Below, piece by piece: positions 48,693 to 57,957 of a DNA stretch of 64,000 nucleotides. The notes below the pieces were generated by a model. It ran no database searches. It saw only the letters and a program-made list of their open reading frames with translations, and had not been told where the DNA came from. The stretch's first letter is position 1. Each line of letters begins with the position of its first letter. The stretch is from Parabacteroides bouchesdurhonensis. GTDB taxonomy: Bacteria > Bacteroidota > Bacteroidia > Bacteroidales > Tannerellaceae. The DNA is taken from the NCBI RefSeq assembly GCF_900186615.1, contig NZ_LT896588.1, positions 1,352,219-1,416,218 of the forward strand. The letters run 5' to 3'. Both the position numbers and the translations under genes were made by a program.

Positions 48693-50306
48693 CTAGAAGC
48701 CTCGTGCGAATGTCTTCCAGAACTCGTCGGCCAGGTTCTGCCAGTGTTGCATGGCCGAGCCGGCAAAGTCGGCGGTGTATCCGGTCAGGAAGGCGTTGGC
48801 GGCGGCATCGCCTTTCTCGGTGCGCAGTGCCTGGTAGCGGCTTTCTACGAAGGGCATTTCTGCCTGTCCTTTCTCTTCAAAGTGGGATATGCCGTCGTTG
48901 ATGTATCCTTTGGTCATTCCCCAGCGTACGGTGGCCAGCTTGTTGGCTTCGCGGAATTTCCAGATGGCCGCGTCGGTGCGGTGGCGGTGTTGTCCGCAGA
49001 TGTTGAAGGGTTCGGGCAGCCGGGTTGTTCCGCAGAAGATGGGGATGCGTGGGCTTTGGCCGGGGTTATCCAGTGCCATCCATACTACGCCGCCTACGGC
49101 ATCGGGCAGCCAGCTCCTGAGCTGTATCACGGTGGAGTAGGCGCACTGCGGCACGGCTACCAGGCGGTTGCGGGTTACGGTGCCGGGCTTGATGCCGTTC
49201 AGCATATTCATCATATCCAACGACATCCAGGGGTTGGCCGACTGGCTGATGATGGTGTCGGTGGTGTTCGTATCCTTGTTCTTTACGGCTACTTTCAGGT
49301 TGCGGGTGACGTCCCACTCGGTTCCTTCGTAGGTCTGGCGCAGCAGGGCCATCACGTCGGTAATGGCTACGGGCTTGTCCGGCTTTACGCTGATGGGCAG
49401 TTCTTCCGCATCGTAGGAGAGTTTGAGTGAGGGGGCGAGCGCGTTCAGTATGAAGTATTCGCGCAGGCTGAACGACTTGGGTTCGCCAAAGTAGTTGCCG
49501 CCGGCGTAGGCTTTCCAGAACTTGAAGGGCTCTTTGCCGTCCCAGTAGCCTAGCTTGCGGGCTACGTCGAACACGTTGGCCGAGGCCATGCAGTTGTCTT
49601 TGTCTTTTACATCTAACGTAGATATGCGGGGGATGTTGGCCGATACGCCTACATGGTCGTCGGGTATGCGGATGGCTGCCCATACGCCTCCTACTTTGTC
49701 CGGCCCTTCTCCAAAGACTTCGAAGTGCCATACTTCGTTGGGGTCGGCAATGGTGAGGCATTCGCCGGAGTCGCCGTATCCGTACCGGGCAATGAGTTCT
49801 CCCATCAGGCGGATGGCTTGGCGGGCGGTGGTGCAGCGTTGAAGGGCTATCTTTTCCAGTTCTTCAATGACGAACAGTCCTTTGGGATTCTCCAGCTCTT
49901 TGCGTCCGGTGATGGTGGTTTCGCCTATGCCCAGTTGCTTTTCGTTCAGGCAGGGGTAGGCGGTGTTGAGGTATTGATAGGTGGAACGGGCTTGGGGGAT
50001 AGTTCCTTTGTACTCCAGGCGGCTCTGGTCGTCGGCAAACTCGGTGTGCATCCGTCCGGTGCAGATGGCCAGGGTGGTGTCGCGGTCGTAGGTAGCTGCC
50101 GGTACTATGGTCATCCAGCTCCGGTAATTGCCGTCGCAGGTGTGGCTGGTTATGACCGAGCCGTCGGCGGAGGCTTTCTTGCCTACCATGATGCTGGTGC
50201 AGCTTTCGGGTGAATTGACGGGTTGTGAGTATTCGATATCCTGCGCAATAACGGGGTTGCCACAGGTCAATAGCATGAGGAGTACGAGGTTAACTGTCTT
50301 ATTCAT
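48693..50306 (-). CDS. Exported C69-family dipeptidase
   Basis: 537 residues with a signal peptide (ending PVIAQ, about residue 22). The N-terminal-nucleophile Cys is in SPESCTSIMVGKKASADGSV near residue 36, so maturation must expose it. The domain continues with HTCDGNYRSW and GDSGECLTIADP. It cleaves dipeptides in the periplasm. It is transcribed in the same direction as the C1 peptidase, so the pair may work together on peptides. Confidence 0.88.
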   Translation of the reverse strand: MNKTVNLVLLMLLTCGNPVIAQDIEYSQPVNSPESCTSIMVGKKASADGSVITSHTCDGNYRSWMTIVPAATYDRDTTLAICTGRMHTEFADDQSRLEYKGTIPQARSTYQYLNTAYPCLNEKQLGIGETTITGRKELENPKGLFVIEELEKIALQRCTTARQAIRLMGELIARYGYGDSGECLTIADPNEVWHFEVFGEGPDKVGGVWAAIRIPDDHVGVSANIPRISTLDVKDKDNCMASANVFDVARKLGYWDGKEPFKFWKAYAGGNYFGEPKSFSLREYFILNALAPSLKLSYDAEELPISVKPDKPVAITDVMALLRQTYEGTEWDVTRNLKVAVKNKDTNTTDTIISQSANPWMSLDMMNMLNGIKPGTVTRNRLVAVPQCAYSTVIQLRSWLPDAVGGVVWMALDNPGQSPRIPIFCGTTRLPEPFNICGQHRHRTDAAIWKFREANKLATVRWGMTKGYINDGISHFEEKGQAEMPFVESRYQALRTEKGDAAANAFLTGYTADFAGSAMQHWQNLADEFWKTFARGF

Positions 50307-50380
50307 TTTATCATGTGTTTAGGAATAGTGCGTAAAGATATAAAAAAAGCGGTATCTGTAAAGAATACCGCTTGGCTGTT

Positions 50381-52186
50381 TTATCTGTTGAATCGTTTCT
50401 TGCGTGAATCGCGCTCGGAGGAGCTTCTTCTCCAGGGCTTGTCTGAGCTGCTGCGACTTTTGCGTTCACCGCTTCCAAAGTCTTTGCCGTCTCGCTTGCC
50501 TCTAAAGCTGCCTCCGCGGTCGCTTCTGCTTCCGCTTCGTCCTTTGCCTCGGTCGCCTTTCTGGGCTTGGGCCGGTTCTACGGATATGCGGCGTCCGTCT
50601 ACTTCAAAGCCGTTCATGCTGTCCATCACGCGCTTGGCTTCTTTCTCTTCTACTTCGAAGAATGAGAAGTTCTCGCGGAGGTCTATCCTTCCGATACGGA
50701 CTTTGCCCGGAACGCATTTGTTTACCAGCTCTATCAGTTGGTTGGCGAAGAGGCCGTCGGCTTTACCGAAGTTCAGGAAGAAGCGTGAATAGCCTTCTTC
50801 GGAGTCGTGTCCGAACCGGCTGCCGCGTTCTTTCCGTTCTCCACGGCTCGAGCGTTCGTCTACCAGTTCTATCTCGTCGGCATCTTTGTAGTAGTCTATC
50901 ATACGGTTGAACTCCATCGAAACGACGCGTTTGATGATGTCTTCCTTGTCCAGCCATTCCAGCTTGCGGAAGATGGAGGGCATGAGTGATTCTATTTCTT
51001 CTTCGTTTACCTTTACTTTCTCTATCTGGTCTACCAGGTTGAACAGTTGCTTTTCGCAGATGGCATGGCCGCTGGGCATTTCTCCCTTTTCGAACTTCTT
51101 GTTCAAGATGCGTTCTATCTCACGTATTTTGCCTTTCTCTTTCACATGGCAGATGGCGATGGAGATACCTGTTTTGCCGGCACGTCCGGTACGTCCGCTT
51201 CGGTGTGTGTAGGATTCAATTTCGTCGGGCAGCCCGTAGTTGATTACGTGTGTCAGGTCGTCTACATCCAGGCCTCTGGCGGCTACGTCTGTGGCAACCA
51301 GCAGTTGTATGTTCTTTACGCGGAACTTCTGCATTACGTAGTCACGTTGTGCCTGGCTTAATTCCCCGTGTAATGAGTCGGCATTATAACCGTCTTGGAT
51401 TAACTTGTCGGCAATCTCCTGTGTTTCTTTACGGGTACGGCAGAAGATGATGCCGTATATGTTGGGGTAGAAGTCTGCAATACGTTTCAGCGCCAGGTAT
51501 TTGTCCCGTGCATGAACCATGTAATAGATATGCTTGATGTTCTTGTTGCCTTCGTTCTTCCGCCCAATCACGATCTCTTTCGGGTTGTTCATGTATTTCT
51601 TCGTGATGCCGGCAATGCCCTGCGGCATGGTGGCAGAGAAGAGCAACATGTTACGTGAGGCGGGTACTTCTGCAAGGATGGCGTTGATGCTGTCGGTAAA
51701 GCCCATGTTCAGCATCTCGTCCGCTTCGTCCAGTATAACGTTCTTTACCAGGCTGAGGTCTACGGTCTTCCTGTTCATCAAGTCCAATAGACGTCCCGGA
51801 GTGGCAACAACTACGTGTACGCCTCTTTTAAGCGTCTTTATCTGGCTTTCGATGCTGGATCCACCGTATACAGGCAATACCTTTAAGTTGTCGATATATT
51901 TGGAATAATCGTTTAAATCGTCAGCTATCTGTAAGCAAAGCTCTCTGGTAGGACATAAAATAAGAGCTTGAGGCTGATATGTATGAACGTCAATTTTCTG
52001 CAATATCGGCAATCCGAATGCAGCCGTTTTACCTGTTCCTGTTTGTGCAAGTGCAATTACGTCGTTATCTTCTCCCAGTAAGAAAGGAATCACTTCCTCT
52101 TGTACGGGCATGGGCGATTCATAGCCCATTTCCTGGATTGCCTTTAGTATTGGTGCGGCAACTCCTAATTCTTCAAATGTTTTCAA
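50381..52186 (-). CDS. DEAD-box RNA helicase
   Basis: 601 residues. Motifs appear in order: Q motif, QTGTGKTAAF, ATPGRLLDL, DEAD in VILDEADEMLN, SAT, ARGLDVDDLTHVINYGLP and HRSGRTGRAG. A DbpA/CsdA-type RNA-binding domain lies at about 460-530 (YSRFFLNFGKADGLFANQLIELVN ... VRIGRIDLRENFSFFEV). The last 60 residues are rich in Arg, Gly and Ser. It remodels RNA in ribosome assembly or decay. Single gene. Confidence 0.93.
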   Translation of the reverse strand: MKTFEELGVAAPILKAIQEMGYESPMPVQEEVIPFLLGEDNDVIALAQTGTGKTAAFGLPILQKIDVHTYQPQALILCPTRELCLQIADDLNDYSKYIDNLKVLPVYGGSSIESQIKTLKRGVHVVVATPGRLLDLMNRKTVDLSLVKNVILDEADEMLNMGFTDSINAILAEVPASRNMLLFSATMPQGIAGITKKYMNNPKEIVIGRKNEGNKNIKHIYYMVHARDKYLALKRIADFYPNIYGIIFCRTRKETQEIADKLIQDGYNADSLHGELSQAQRDYVMQKFRVKNIQLLVATDVAARGLDVDDLTHVINYGLPDEIESYTHRSGRTGRAGKTGISIAICHVKEKGKIREIERILNKKFEKGEMPSGHAICEKQLFNLVDQIEKVKVNEEEIESLMPSIFRKLEWLDKEDIIKRVVSMEFNRMIDYYKDADEIELVDERSSRGERKERGSRFGHDSEEGYSRFFLNFGKADGLFANQLIELVNKCVPGKVRIGRIDLRENFSFFEVEEKEAKRVMDSMNGFEVDGRRISVEPAQAQKGDRGKGRSGSRSDRGGSFRGKRDGKDFGSGERKSRSSSDKPWRRSSSERDSRKKRFNR

Positions 52187-52255
52187 AATATGATATATGT
52201 ATTGTATGTAATGACTTTAAAACGCGCAAAGGTACGTAAATAATTCGGATACATG

Positions 52256-53314
52256 CTAATAAAGCAATATATCTTTTATTTTATCACGTTTATTTTCTGT
52301 TATATTCAATCCTTTAGACAGGTATTTGTCTATAGAGCCGTATTCTTTGTTGATTTTTTGGAGGGCAATATCCAAAAAGGATTCGTTGGCTGTGAGGATA
52401 ACAGTTATGCTTTCCTGTGCATCCGAACTGAGGTCTTTAGCCAGATAGGCAAGATGGCTGATGTTAATATAATCATTGGATGCAATATAATCTTGCTTTA
52501 TTGTTTCCATCGGTACGCCTAAAGCGGCCAGTAGCATTGCTGCTAAAAATCCGGTACGGTCTTTCCCTAAAGAGCAGCTGAACAAAATAGGATAATTCTC
52601 TTTGTTCTCAAATAGTTCGAGTGCTTTGGCAAACTGCTCGCTGTTATCCGTTACAAACTGCAAGTATTGATCCTGCATGTAAAGTAACGCGTCTCCTTTT
52701 CGCATCCGTCCTTCTGTAATACGTGCCGAAGCGTCTTTCATTCTCCCGGTGGATACGGGAATATGAACTATATTGGCATGGGGATATTTGATTGGTTCTT
52801 TTTTTATCTCTTCATCAGCCCGAAGGTCGATGATCGTTTTTATACCTAAGTTATTTATACGGATAGTATCCCATTCCCCAAGAGAACCGAGTTGTCCGGA
52901 CCGAAATACTTTACCCCATTTTGTCATATTTCCCTGACGGTTAAAGTATCCTCCCATATCCCGTAAGTTTTGTACACTGTCCGTGGGAACGGAACGGGCT
53001 CCTATTGTTTGGTAATATTTATCGTTGAAAGAGAGCCGGAAGTATTTGCGTGTTATATTATCATTCGTTATATAGGTGGTTACGCCGTCTTTTATATTTG
53101 CATAGCCTGCCGGATTAGACATATTAAACTTTTCAGGATCGTCGGACACGTACATTTTAAGCAGTCCTTCTATCTCTGGATCGGTCTCCCATTTAATTAC
53201 ATAATTGCCAATATCATCACGCAGGCAAATGGACCGAATCTCCGGTATACGGGAATTGCATCCTATTAACATGCTTACACTGGCGAATAAAGAAATAAAC
53301 CTACCTATCATCAT
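52256..53314 (-). CDS. Tyrosine-phosphatase-like lipoprotein
   Basis: 352 residues. The N-terminus ends in a lipobox (MLIGC, Cys about residue 19), so it should be anchored in the envelope. The phosphatase domain carries the P-loop FSCSLGKDRTGFLAAMLL (C-x5-R-T-G), and its leading ARSVPTDSVQNLRDMGGYFNRQG segment is typical of the Y_phosphatase3 family. An Ig-like beta part precedes it. The substrate, protein or lipid phosphate, is unknown. Single gene near the sugar kinase gene. Confidence 0.85.
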   Translation of the reverse strand: MMIGRFISLFASVSMLIGCNSRIPEIRSICLRDDIGNYVIKWETDPEIEGLLKMYVSDDPEKFNMSNPAGYANIKDGVTTYITNDNITRKYFRLSFNDKYYQTIGARSVPTDSVQNLRDMGGYFNRQGNMTKWGKVFRSGQLGSLGEWDTIRINNLGIKTIIDLRADEEIKKEPIKYPHANIVHIPVSTGRMKDASARITEGRMRKGDALLYMQDQYLQFVTDNSEQFAKALELFENKENYPILFSCSLGKDRTGFLAAMLLAALGVPMETIKQDYIASNDYINISHLAYLAKDLSSDAQESITVILTANESFLDIALQKINKEYGSIDKYLSKGLNITENKRDKIKDILLY

Positions 53315-53381
53315 CGTATTTTATATACTTTACCTACAAAGATAATAAAACTGACTATTTTTCAATCGGAGTTAATGATAT

Positions 53382-54311
53382 TTAATATTGTTGGGAATAG
53401 GTAGTTGCGAATTCCTCAGAGATATAGTTGTTATAGCTTTTACATACTTCTGTTGCAAAATCTATCCCGCATTGTATAATCTTTCCCCAGGCTTCATCGC
53501 TTAATGCGGGAAGATCTTCATGGCGTACTTTATATTTAAGTAAACCATAAATAATACCTGCATTAAAATTGTCTCCAGCTCCAATTGTACTTACAGGTTT
53601 GATTTCAGGAGTATTGAAATGCTTTGTTTGTGTATTTGTGTACAGGTTTACACCGTTTTCTCCATGTGTAGAGATAAAACGGTTGCAATAGAATTGAATA
53701 TGTTCTTTATATATTTCTTTTGTGTCGTTTTTTCCATACAGATTCATGAAATCTTCATCCGACCCGCGTACAATGTCGGCATATTCCAAATTCTCGAGCA
53801 CTGTTGGCATTAAACGTATGGCGTCATGCGCATGTGCTTTTCGGAAGTTCGGATCATAGTAAATAATCGCTTTCTGTTCACGGGCGTAATTGAGGATTTC
53901 AAGCATTTTGTTTCTTAGTACAGGATTAAGGGCGTAGTAAGACCCGAAAATGAATATGTCATCTTCATTAATATCAGGCAAGGGCATTTCCAACCGTTGT
54001 GCCGGATAGTCTTTGTAAAAGACATAATCCGCATTATTTTCTTCATCAAGGAAAGCTAAGGAAATAGGGCTTTTCCCGGATGGAAAGCAATCCACAAATT
54101 CAGTAGAGATATGGTTTTTCTCCATAAACGTTCGGATAATCTCGCCCACCCTGTCATTTCCCAGTTCGCTGACGAAAGAGACAGGTACGCCAAGACGCCC
54201 TAAAGATACCAGCCCGTTAAAGACAGATCCGCCCGGTACGGCGGTATGGGGTTGCTCGTCCTTAAATATAATGTCAAGGATTGTTTCTCCTATACCAAAT
54301 ACTTTTCTCAT
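53382..54311 (-). CDS. PfkB-family carbohydrate kinase
   Basis: 309 residues. The start VFGIGETILDIIFKDEQPHTAVPGGSVFNGL and the C-terminal anion hole STIGAGDNFNAGIIYGLLKY (Asp catalytic base) mark PfkB (ribokinase/fructokinase) kinases. The substrate is not certain; fructokinase is commonly assigned. It starts 10 bp after the SIS gene in the same operon, which suggests that their substrates are linked. Confidence 0.88.
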   Translation of the reverse strand: MRKVFGIGETILDIIFKDEQPHTAVPGGSVFNGLVSLGRLGVPVSFVSELGNDRVGEIIRTFMEKNHISTEFVDCFPSGKSPISLAFLDEENNADYVFYKDYPAQRLEMPLPDINEDDIFIFGSYYALNPVLRNKMLEILNYAREQKAIIYYDPNFRKAHAHDAIRLMPTVLENLEYADIVRGSDEDFMNLYGKNDTKEIYKEHIQFYCNRFISTHGENGVNLYTNTQTKHFNTPEIKPVSTIGAGDNFNAGIIYGLLKYKVRHEDLPALSDEAWGKIIQCGIDFATEVCKSYNNYISEEFATTYSQQY

Positions 54312-54321
54312 TGGATGCTTG

Positions 54322-54933
54322 TTATTCGTTTTTACTTTGTTCCCGGCTTTTAGAGCCCAGATAACCGCCGTGATGCCTTTTTGCGTAGTCTTTATTGCTG
54401 AAATTAATATGCTTCATGGTGTTTACAACCAAAATATCTCCAATAACAGTCATTACGGTGGTAGACGTTGTAGGTGTTAGTCCTAATGGGCAGACCTCTT
54501 TAGGCGCTCCTGTCAGCAGGCAGACGGTTGCAGCGTTTGCCAGAGGGCTATCCGGATTACTTGTAATAACGATAAATTCCATATCCGGAGCTAATCCTTT
54601 TGTCAGGTCAACTAATTCCACCAGCTCGCGGGTTTTGCCTGAATTGGATATTAGTAGCATGATATCATTATCTCTTACAATACCCAGGTCACCATGTTGC
54701 GCTTCGCTTGGGTGTAAGAAAAAAGCGGGAGTGCCTGTAGAACTGAAAGTGGTTGCAATATTCATTGCTATTTGTCCGGCTTTTCCCATTCCGCTGGTAA
54801 TTAGTTTGCCCCCCTGTTTGTGCACATGCTTTACTATGAGGTCTACCGCCTCATCATATCCATGTGTGACCGGAATGTTACGTACAGCTTCCGCTTCCTG
54901 TTCCAATATAAAAGAGATATTCTCGTTTATCAT
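54322..54933 (-). CDS. SIS-domain sugar isomerase (single-domain arabinose-5-phosphate isomerase type)
   Basis: 203 residues. The phosphosugar site is SGMGKAGQIAMNIATTFSSTGTPAFFLHPSEAQHGDLG, with SNSGKTRELVELV and LTPTTSTTVMTVIGD. This matches the SIS domain of KdsD/KpsF (ribulose-5-phosphate to arabinose-5-phosphate, for Kdo), but the two CBS domains of classic KdsD are absent. Bacteroides has such single-domain versions. It may supply Kdo for LPS; 6-phospho-3-hexuloisomerase is an alternative. First in the two-gene operon with the PfkB kinase. Confidence 0.8.
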   Translation of the reverse strand: MINENISFILEQEAEAVRNIPVTHGYDEAVDLIVKHVHKQGGKLITSGMGKAGQIAMNIATTFSSTGTPAFFLHPSEAQHGDLGIVRDNDIMLLISNSGKTRELVELVDLTKGLAPDMEFIVITSNPDSPLANAATVCLLTGAPKEVCPLGLTPTTSTTVMTVIGDILVVNTMKHINFSNKDYAKRHHGGYLGSKSREQSKNE

Positions 54934-55077
54934 AACTGTTGATTGAATTATTTATGACCTGTGCTTTCTTATAAGAGATTACAAAAGTATTGCATTTTGG
55001 TGACACTCGTATATTGTAAAGACGATTTTTATCTTTTATCAAATACAATTTACTTCTGCCTAATAGAATATTTGTTG

Positions 55078-55085
55078 TAATTTTG
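55078..55085 (+). promoter_or_regulatory. M16 peptidase promoter -7 box
   Basis: TAATTTTG matches the Bacteroidota -7 consensus and lies 28 bp before the M16 ATG. It is the only such box in the gap to the divergent SIS gene. Confidence 0.6.
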
Positions 55086-55113
55086 CTGCCTCAAATAATT
55101 AAACAGGCAGATA

Positions 55114-56334
55114 ATGTATTATTATTCACATACTCTTTCCAACGGTTTGCGTATTGTACATCTTCCGGTAGATTCTCCCGTTTCCTATTGCGGTTTTGCG
55201 GTGAATGCCGGAACGAGAGACGAAGAAGGGAGCGAATTTGGCTTGGCGCACTTTGTGGAACATATGATATTTAAAGGAACGAAGAAGCGGAAAGCTTGGC
55301 ATATATTAAACCGGATGGAAAATGTCGGGGGCGAGCTAAACGCGTATACCACGAAAGAAGAGACTTTTATTTATTCCATTTTTATGGAAGAACATTTCGG
55401 AAGGGCTTTTGAGTTGTTGGCCGATCTGGTGTTTTGCTCCCAGTTTCCACAACAGGAAATAGAAAAAGAGGTGGATGTTATTCTGGATGAAATTAATTCA
55501 TACGAAGACAGTCCTTCGGAGCTTATATTCGATGAATTCGAGAATTTTATCTTTGAAGGACATGCGTTAGGTCATAATATATTAGGTGATGAAAAATCTC
55601 TTTTAAGTTTTAATTCGGAATCCGGACGTTCTTTTATGAAACGATTCTATGCTCCTGAAAATATGATTTTCTTTTCGATGGGACGCATAGACTTTAAGAA
55701 AATTGTCAGGTTGGCCGAGAATGCTTTGGCGGATATTTCTTTTCCGATGGTTAACCGTAACCGTAAGGCTCCGGAATTCGTTGCTCCTACAGAGAGAAGA
55801 ATCCATAAGGATACACATCAGGCACATGTTTTGATCGGAAGCCGTGCATACAGCATGTTCGATGAAAAGCGTTTTCCTTTGTTTTTATTGAACAATTTAT
55901 TAGGTGGGCCGGGAATGAATAACCGCCTTAATTTGTCACTTCGTGAAAAGAATGGGCTGGTGTATAATGTAGAATCTAATGTGACATCCTATACTGATAC
56001 CGGATTGGCAACTATTTATTTTGGTACTGATCCGAAAAATATGGAAAAGGCAATCCGGCTAGTGAATAAAGAACTGACAAAGATACGTGATGTAAAATTA
56101 AGTACGTCTCAACTGACTATTGCTAAAAAACAGGTAATCGGACAGTTGGGAGTTTCCAGTGATAACCGTGAAGGATTGTTCCTGGGATTAGGCAAAAGCT
56201 TTTTACATTATAATCATTACGATACACTTCCGGAAGTTTTCCATAGAGTTGAAAAGCTTACTGCTGAAGATATTCTGGCAGTTGCGAATGAAATCTTTGC
56301 TCCGGAACAATTATTCTGTCTAATCTATCAGTAA
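55114..56334 (+). CDS. M16-family zinc peptidase (pitrilysin/processing-protease type)
   Basis: 406 residues. The inverted zinc motif HFVEH (in FGLAHFVEHMIFKGT, about residue 45) and a downstream Glu in EKEVDVILDEIN give H-x-x-E-H...E. The second lobe carries the RLNLSLREKNGLVYNVES signature. No signal peptide is seen. It resembles mitochondrial-processing-peptidase-like enzymes; the substrate is unknown. It converges on the AGCS gene. Confidence 0.9.
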   Translation: MYYYSHTLSNGLRIVHLPVDSPVSYCGFAVNAGTRDEEGSEFGLAHFVEHMIFKGTKKRKAWHILNRMENVGGELNAYTTKEETFIYSIFMEEHFGRAFELLADLVFCSQFPQQEIEKEVDVILDEINSYEDSPSELIFDEFENFIFEGHALGHNILGDEKSLLSFNSESGRSFMKRFYAPENMIFFSMGRIDFKKIVRLAENALADISFPMVNRNRKAPEFVAPTERRIHKDTHQAHVLIGSRAYSMFDEKRFPLFLLNNLLGGPGMNNRLNLSLREKNGLVYNVESNVTSYTDTGLATIYFGTDPKNMEKAIRLVNKELTKIRDVKLSTSQLTIAKKQVIGQLGVSSDNREGLFLGLGKSFLHYNHYDTLPEVFHRVEKLTAEDILAVANEIFAPEQLFCLIYQ

Positions 56335-56340
56335 TATGAT

Positions 56341-57741
56341 TTACCAGCATTCAATATCTCCTTTTAATCCGGGTATACGGGATTTCTCAAATAGGGGATT
56401 TTTAATGCCTTTCTGTTTCTGTACATGATAATCTTGTAATAAGAGAAATGCTTCTTTGCTTAATAAGGAAATGGCAATAAGATTGCAGATAGTCATTAAA
56501 GCCATTGTTACATCGGCCAGGCTCCAGGCAAGATCCAGACTGGCTAAAGCTCCGAACATCACCATTCCACCGCATAAAAGACGGTATATAATTAATACAT
56601 CTTTTCTTTTGGTGAAGAAGCGTATATTGGCTTCTCCATAATAATAATTCCCTATAATACTGCTAAAAGCAAATAACAGGATTGCGACAGCAACAAATAT
56701 AGAACCGCTATTCCCTATCTCATTGGTTAGCGCTTGTTGGGTGAGTTGTACTCCGTTTATAGAACCATCCAGAGGCGCTCCGCTAAAGAGTATGATAAAT
56801 CCTGTACAGGTACATATAATAAGAGTATCGGTGAATACGCCTAAAGTCTGAATTAATCCTTGTTTTACCGGGTGGGAAACATTCGCGGTTGCGGCTACGT
56901 TAGGAGCTGATCCCATGCCGGCTTCATTACTGAACAATCCGCGTTTGATTCCTTGCATAAGGGCAGCGCCAACCCCGCCTCCGGCTATTTGCTCCCAACC
57001 AAAAGCATTGTTTACAATTAGTTTCAATACCTCCGGTAATTTTGTTACATTAAAAAGTACCACGCCTAATGCCAGGATGATATAACCGAGTGCCATGATC
57101 GGTACAATAATACCGCTTACTTTGGCAATGCGCTGGATTCCTCCGAAGATGATAAGTAAAGTGAAAAAAGTAAGAAAACCTCCTACCATAGCCGCGTCGA
57201 ATCCGAAAGCTCCAGCCCATGCTGCACAAATGGTGTTACTTTGCACGGAATTAAAGGCGAATCCGAAAGTGATGGTGATTAGGATGGCAAAAAGTACTCC
57301 CATCCATCGTAAACCTAACCCTTTTTCCATATAATACGCCGGTCCGCCGATAAAAGAATCTTTGCCTTTTATTTTATATAATTGAGCCAGTGTAGATTCA
57401 ACGAAAGAACTGGCTGCTCCTAACAAAGCGATAAGCCACATCCAGAAGATAGCGCCCGGACCACCGATGGCAATAGCGGTAGCTACCCCTGCCAGATTTC
57501 CTGTTCCTACACGGCTGGCAAGCGATACGGCAAAAGCCTGGAAAGAGGATATATGTTTCTCTTCACGGTTTTTGATGATACCCGAATCGCCTAATAAACG
57601 AACCATTTCACCGATCATACGAAATTGTACAAAGCGTGTTTTCAATGAAAACCAGATCGCACAAACCAGCAGCATAACGATTAATACGTATGACCACAAG
57701 ATTTCGTTTATTCCGCTAATCCATTCATTTACTATATCCAT
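56341..57741 (-). CDS. AGCS-family sodium:amino acid symporter
   Basis: 466 residues with about ten membrane segments. The family signature is FQAFAVSLASRVGTGNLAGVATAIAIGGPGAIFWMW, with the conserved GGVGAALMQGIKRGLFSNEAGMGSAP loop. It takes up alanine or glycine with Na+. It is a single gene, divergent from the barrel gene (216-bp gap). Confidence 0.92.
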   Translation of the reverse strand: MDIVNEWISGINEILWSYVLIVMLLVCAIWFSLKTRFVQFRMIGEMVRLLGDSGIIKNREEKHISSFQAFAVSLASRVGTGNLAGVATAIAIGGPGAIFWMWLIALLGAASSFVESTLAQLYKIKGKDSFIGGPAYYMEKGLGLRWMGVLFAILITITFGFAFNSVQSNTICAAWAGAFGFDAAMVGGFLTFFTLLIIFGGIQRIAKVSGIIVPIMALGYIILALGVVLFNVTKLPEVLKLIVNNAFGWEQIAGGGVGAALMQGIKRGLFSNEAGMGSAPNVAATANVSHPVKQGLIQTLGVFTDTLIICTCTGFIILFSGAPLDGSINGVQLTQQALTNEIGNSGSIFVAVAILLFAFSSIIGNYYYGEANIRFFTKRKDVLIIYRLLCGGMVMFGALASLDLAWSLADVTMALMTICNLIAISLLSKEAFLLLQDYHVQKQKGIKNPLFEKSRIPGLKGDIECW

Positions 57742-57957
57742 AAATATGTATATAAATTATCCGATAGAATACAAACTTAGATAAAACATCTTTGTTTTAC
57801 AAATCGTTGTGTTGTAAAGATAGTTTTTCAGATATTGATATTGCAGATTTTTTCTTTTTGATTGTAACCAATAATGAAGTTATGTAGTCTTATTAATAAA
57901 AAACAAATTACAAGCGGAACAGACTAGCCTGTGAGAAGAAAAATAAGACAATAACAT

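Noticed and set aside
47665-50213. Long open frames on the plus strand opposite the C1 and C69 peptidase genes (up to 333 codons)
   Set aside because: They are strand shadows of G+C-rich coding sequence. They show no family motif, and the minus-strand frames carry full catalytic signatures and signal peptides.
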